The translations under genes were made by a program, and so were the position numbers. Shown here in pieces: positions 14,666 to 17,918 of a DNA stretch of 17,918 bases. Source of the DNA: JBGRPZ01 sp041725955 (lineage in GTDB: Bacteria > Bacteroidota > Bacteroidia > Bacteroidales > JBGRPZ01); contig JBGRQE010000071.1 of NCBI GenBank assembly GCA_041725955.1, forward strand, positions 1 to 17,918, given 5' to 3'. Numbering within the stretch: position 1 is the first letter of the stretch; the number at the start of each line of letters is the position of its first letter. The notes beneath the pieces were generated by a model. That model had not been told where the DNA came from, ran no database searches, and saw only the letters and a program-made list of their open reading frames with translations.

Positions 14666-15961
14666 ATGCGAAACACAATACTTAAGAACACTTTTAATAA
14701 AATAGTTGCAACTATACTGGGCTCATCAAAGAATTTTTCTCTTGAACACAGATTTCTTAATTTCATATCACTAGCAATCTGTATTGGGTTGCTCATTGCA
14801 CTTCCAATAAATCTATATGCAGACTTTGAAGCAAGAATCTTCTACCCCAACCTTGTATTTTTTATTATTTTCACTTTCTTATTCTATAATACCAGAATTT
14901 TAAAGAAATTCTTACCAACAGTATGGCTGAGTTATATTATATTCATAGTTCTTTCGGTTGCTTTGTGGATTGCTGAAGGCGGAACTAGTAGTCCTACACT
15001 ATATACCTTTATAGCACATTTGGCTATTTTCATGTGGATATTCCCACCAAAAAGCAAATTCCCTGCATTCTTTCTTCTATTTATTATCATATCTGCAATG
15101 TTTTACATTGAAATTGCTCATCCAAATTGGATTACAATAAACCCTGATAAAAATCAAACCCCTATCGATCAGTACGCTATCTTTGCGATTGTTTTTATTA
15201 TTATATTTCTTTTCAATATTTATACTCGAAAAAACTATAATATGGAAAAACAAAAAGCTCAAAGATCAGACAAACTCAAATCGGCTTTTATAGCCAATTT
15301 ATCTCATGAAGTAAGAACTCCTTTAAATGCAATAATGGGCTTCACCGAATTAATTGCAGATGAAACAACTCCTCAAAAAGAAAAAGATGAATTTAAACAA
15401 CTCATAAAACAAAGTTCCAAAAGTCTTTTGACTCTGCTTACAGATATGATTGAACTATCCCGAATGGAAGCTGGCGACTACCATCCTGTATTTAAGTCTT
15501 GTAACCCTAAATCAATACTAGAAAAAATAATAGAGGAGATGGAATTGTATCTAACTCAAGTAAATAGAACTAACTTAAAAATTAATACGGATATACAATT
15601 CTCTGAAGATATTATTTCCGATTCATTTGCTCTCCAGCAAATAGGAAAAAATATTATTTCAAATGCAATTAAATTCACACATGAAGGAGAGATATACATC
15701 ACTCTCTTACACAAAAAAAATCATCTGCTTCTTGAAATAAAAGATACAGGAATTGGCATGACCAAAGACGCTAAAAAACTAATTTTCGATTCATTTAGAC
15801 AAGTAGATGAATCCTCAACCAGATCTTATGGAGGAATAGGACTCGGCTTATCCCTTACAAAGGGTTTTGTTGATGCTTTAGGAGGAAGAATCAAAGTCAA
15901 ATCAAAGTTAGACAAAGGAAGTTCCTTTATTATTTCTATACCAACATCAATTCCAAATTAA
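14666..15961 (+). CDS. Membrane sensor histidine kinase (HisKA-HATPase), 431 aa
   Basis: The kinase senses an unknown signal and phosphorylates a response regulator. The N-terminal sensor is a bundle of about six transmembrane helices (31-51, 60-77, 86-104, 112-128, 131-149, 170-186) with no sizable extracytoplasmic loop, so the ligand is likely sensed in or near the membrane. The dimerisation/phosphoacceptor domain holds SHEVRTPLN with H214. The ATPase domain shows the N box (KNIISNAIKF, N333), G1 box (DTGIGM, 360-365), F box (FDSFRQVDES) and G2 box (GGIGLGLSL, 389-397). No PAS, HAMP or receiver domain is fused and no response-regulator gene is in the window, so it is an orphan here. The ATG at 14666 gives a normal N-terminus. 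It precedes the permease gene on the same strand, but 167 bases with their own promoter lie between. Confidence 0.92.
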   Translation: MRNTILKNTFNKIVATILGSSKNFSLEHRFLNFISLAICIGLLIALPINLYADFEARIFYPNLVFFIIFTFLFYNTRILKKFLPTVWLSYIIFIVLSVALWIAEGGTSSPTLYTFIAHLAIFMWIFPPKSKFPAFFLLFIIISAMFYIEIAHPNWITINPDKNQTPIDQYAIFAIVFIIIFLFNIYTRKNYNMEKQKAQRSDKLKSAFIANLSHEVRTPLNAIMGFTELIADETTPQKEKDEFKQLIKQSSKSLLTLLTDMIELSRMEAGDYHPVFKSCNPKSILEKIIEEMELYLTQVNRTNLKINTDIQFSEDIISDSFALQQIGKNIISNAIKFTHEGEIYITLLHKKNHLLLEIKDTGIGMTKDAKKLIFDSFRQVDESSTRSYGGIGLGLSLTKGFVDALGGRIKVKSKLDKGSSFIISIPTSIPN

Positions 15962-15993
15962 TTAAAATATAAGTGTCCATTTTTTATCACAAA

Positions 15994-16011
15994 ATGTTCA
16001 TAAACGAACAT
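15994..16011. promoter_or_regulatory. Candidate enhancer (UAS) dyad upstream of the sigma-54 promoter
   Basis: The dyad ATGTTC (15994-15999) / GAACAT (16006-16011) has a 6-base centre. Its midpoint is about 98 bases upstream of the predicted sigma-54 start, in the usual range for binding sites of NtrC-type activators. The assignment depends on the promoter call next to it. Confidence 0.45.
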
Positions 16012-16073
16012 AGTACTCCATAAGAAAAACAACTATTTCACTTAATCTCAACACTATAAAATCAAGCGATTAT

Positions 16074-16090
16074 TTGGCATACAATATGCT
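16074..16090 (+). promoter_or_regulatory. Sigma-54 (RpoN) promoter of the FtsX-like permease
   Basis: TTGGCAT-N5-ATGCT fits the -24/-12 consensus TTGGCAC-N5-TTGCW, with the invariant GG (16076-16077) and GC (16088-16089) separated by exactly 10 bases. The predicted start near 16101 leaves a leader of about 28 bases before the ATG at 16129. Confidence 0.65.
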
Positions 16091-16128
16091 AACACTAGCT
16101 TGAAAAAGATAAAATCAAACTAGAGATT

Positions 16129-17918
16129 ATGTGGAAAAGTTACTTTACTTTTACTAAAAGACATATAAAAAGAAATTACACAAATTACTTAATAAATTTT
16201 TGGGGGCTGGTTGTAAGCATAGCTGCTGTAATTCTTATTTCCTTATATGTGATTCAACAATTTAAACACGACACTACCCAAAAAAAGAAAAATCGAATTT
16301 ACAGAATTGAATTAGATAATTCATGGGCATTAGCATCTATAATTCATGGACCAATGCTTCATACAAACATTCCTGAAATTGAAAACTATGTACGCTTTGT
16401 AAATTATTATGACGATATTCCTTTAAAAGCAGGAGATATTATTAAAAAAACAGACAACTTACATTTTGTTGATACAAGCTTCTTTAACATTTTCACTTGC
16501 AAATTTATTCTTGGAAACGCCAAAAATGCGTTTAAGCAAAAAAATGCAATCATCTTAACAGACAATATGTCTAAAACATTATTCGGAAAAGAAAATCCGA
16601 TAGGAAAGACTATTACTACAATAAATAAAGAAAAAAAAGACACTTTTATAGTTAGTGCTATTATCGAAAACCCTAAAGATTTTCACTTAAAAATTGATGC
16701 AATAACAAATATCAACAGAATAATAAAAAGAATCCCCGAATCCAGTTTTCGAACTTTTGAAGGTTGGAATTATCCTACATATTTCCTTCTTAAATCTAGT
16801 AATATTAATATAACTAAGCTAGAAAATAAAATAAAGAATTTTATAAAAGAACATCCATATAATTCAAAAAAACAAGATCGAATAGTTTCATTAAGACCTA
16901 TGAACGACATCTATTTTGATTATAAAGGAGAGTATGAAACAGGGAATGTAAGGCATTCAAATTTTAATAATTTAATAACACTTATAGGCATTGCCATACT
17001 AATTCTAATAATATCATGTATCAACTTCATTAATTTAAATATTGCAAAGTCTTCACTAAGGCATAAAGAAATAGGTTTAAGAAAAGTTATTGGATCAAGT
17101 AATCTGCAGATTATAAGTATGATTGCATTTGAAATGTTTTTAACTTCTATCTTGGCAGTTATATTTGGAGTTGGCATTGCGAATCTTACCCTTTCTTTAT
17201 TTAGTAAAATAATAGGAGTTGAATTACTATTTCATTTACAAAAACCTATACTTTTTATCCTAATTGGGATTATTATATTTACAACTCTATTTGCTGGATT
17301 GCCATCAGGAATTTCTCTTGCCAACAAATCAATTAATAAACTATTAAGTGGAGAAAACACAAAAGGGAATAAAGGAAATAAATTCAGAAATATATTATTG
17401 AGTTTCCAGTATTTTGCTTCAGCAATCTTAATGATTGCTTCTTTGCTTTTAGTCTTACAACTTAATCATCTAACAAATAAAAAACCAGGCTTTAAACAAG
17501 AAGAAATTATTGTTTTAAAATCGGATAAGAATATAAATGATAAATTTCATGTTTTCCAGAACGAAATATCAAAAATAAACGGAATAAAATCCTTGACAAC
17601 TTGCAATGAGCTTGTTGGTGATGTTCTCTGGACAAATGCATTTGAAAAAGAAGATGGAACACAATTCTCTTATAGGGGAATGATCGTAACAGAAAATTTC
17701 CCTGAAGTATTTGGACTTAAAATTCTAGAAGGAGAAACTTTTAAAAAAGGTGATAAAAACGTATGCCTTATTTCGGAAAAAACAAAGCAAGCTCTCAATT
17801 TACAAGTTGACGAACTTAATCAAAAAAAATATCTTCATCAAAAATGCAAAGGAGTGATAAGAAACTTCTATTACAATAGTTTGCACAACAACCTTTGCAT
17901 TTTTGATGAAGATATTTT
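16129..17918 (+). CDS. FtsX-like ABC transporter permease, 5' part (C-terminus beyond contig)
   Basis: The ATG at 16129 opens a frame that stays open to the window end: 596 codons plus two bases of what is usually a roughly 800-residue protein. A first membrane helix at 24-43 is followed by a MacB-type periplasmic domain (about 45-275), containing ALFGKENPIGK-like LFGKENPIGK (151-160) and LRPMNDIYFD (255-264). The FtsX core follows: helices at 282-302, 330-356 and 373-392, with CINFINLNIAKSSLRHKEIGLRKVIGSS (297-324), the typical FtsX coupling segment. A fifth helix (426-444) and a second periplasmic domain start the duplicated half. Such permeases work with a separate ATPase, not present here, in lipoprotein, peptide or envelope-stress transport. 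From 17892 on the bases are an inverted copy, so residues after about 587 are artefactual. The gene is probably under sigma-54 control. Confidence 0.92.
   Translation, partial: MWKSYFTFTKRHIKRNYTNYLINFWGLVVSIAAVILISLYVIQQFKHDTTQKKKNRIYRIELDNSWALASIIHGPMLHTNIPEIENYVRFVNYYDDIPLKAGDIIKKTDNLHFVDTSFFNIFTCKFILGNAKNAFKQKNAIILTDNMSKTLFGKENPIGKTITTINKEKKDTFIVSAIIENPKDFHLKIDAITNINRIIKRIPESSFRTFEGWNYPTYFLLKSSNINITKLENKIKNFIKEHPYNSKKQDRIVSLRPMNDIYFDYKGEYETGNVRHSNFNNLITLIGIAILILIISCINFINLNIAKSSLRHKEIGLRKVIGSSNLQIISMIAFEMFLTSILAVIFGVGIANLTLSLFSKIIGVELLFHLQKPILFILIGIIIFTTLFAGLPSGISLANKSINKLLSGENTKGNKGNKFRNILLSFQYFASAILMIASLLLVLQLNHLTNKKPGFKQEEIIVLKSDKNINDKFHVFQNEISKINGIKSLTTCNELVGDVLWTNAFEKEDGTQFSYRGMIVTENFPEVFGLKILEGETFKKGDKNVCLISEKTKQALNLQVDELNQKKYLHQKCKGVIRNFYYNSLHNNLCIFDEDI
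17826..17918. repeat. Fold-back inverted repeat at right end (27-bp arms)
   Basis: Bases 17826-17852 are perfectly repeated as reverse complement at 17892-17918, with a 39-base loop. The left arm is in the genuine permease frame, so the last 27 bases are the suspect copy. The architecture mirrors the left end, but the sequence is unrelated. Confidence 0.9.

Noticed and set aside
16407..17177. Minus-strand frames of 78 and 85 codons opposite the permease
   Set aside because: The plus frame is continuous for 596 codons with FtsX motifs; the minus frames are shadows.
1..17918. Linear replicon with covalently closed hairpin telomeres, or a transposon with terminal inverted repeats
   Set aside because: The palindromes at the two ends are unrelated to each other, have loops of 27 and 39 bases, and lie inside truncated coding sequences. 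No telomere resolvase or transposase is present.

Overview
The window looks like a contig from an AT-rich member of the Bacteroidota, probably an anaerobic or microaerobic Bacteroidales or Marinilabiliales-like organism (inference). The signs are Bacteroidota-type promoter boxes (TAnnTTTG) upstream of several genes, secreted proteins with N-termini ending in 'AQ', VGIGT-repeat surface proteins, and LysM/periplasmic-binding-protein fusions. I found no rRNA, tRNA, CRISPR array, transposase or phage module.

Layout. At 1-337 there is the 3' end of a + strand gene (SRPBCC-like). Its outermost part is a 56-bp fold-back inverted repeat. A - strand lipoprotein gene (321-1136) and a - strand flavodiiron protein gene (1295-2500) follow. 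Next is a + strand VGIGT-repeat, coiled-coil surface protein (2768-3721) with a strong terminator. The gene-poor stretch 3722-4374 carries a 22-bp tandem repeat, six full copies plus a partial one. Glutamate dehydrogenase (4375-5712, -) has a well-formed promoter, a dyad at the predicted transcript start and a cluster of palindromes further upstream. Then come a five-LysM/periplasmic-binding-protein fusion (6215-8734, -) and GMP synthase guaA (8843-10372, -). A small membrane-anchored protein diverges from guaA (10456-10983, +). Two tandem, collinear M23 peptidase paralogs form a - strand operon (10992-14443). The right end holds an orphan membrane histidine kinase (14666-15961, +) and the first ~590 codons of an FtsX-like ABC permease (16129 to the end, +). 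The permease is preceded by a sigma-54 promoter and an upstream dyad, which resembles an enhancer-binding-protein-controlled promoter. The last 27 bases are again a fold-back copy.

How the genes relate. There is a cell-envelope theme: two M23 proteins, the LysM fusion (possibly a peptidoglycan-synthesis regulator by analogy with LpoA), a histidine kinase and an FtsX permease. Around it sit housekeeping metabolism (guaA, gdh) and O2/NO detoxification (flavodiiron protein). I see no new defence or mobile system. The most interesting signals are regulatory: the sigma-54 unit, the gdh control region, the very short guaA leader and the 22-bp repeat array. The fold-back palindromes at both ends most likely reflect amplification or assembly chimerism, so the outer ~56 and ~27 bases should not be trusted.
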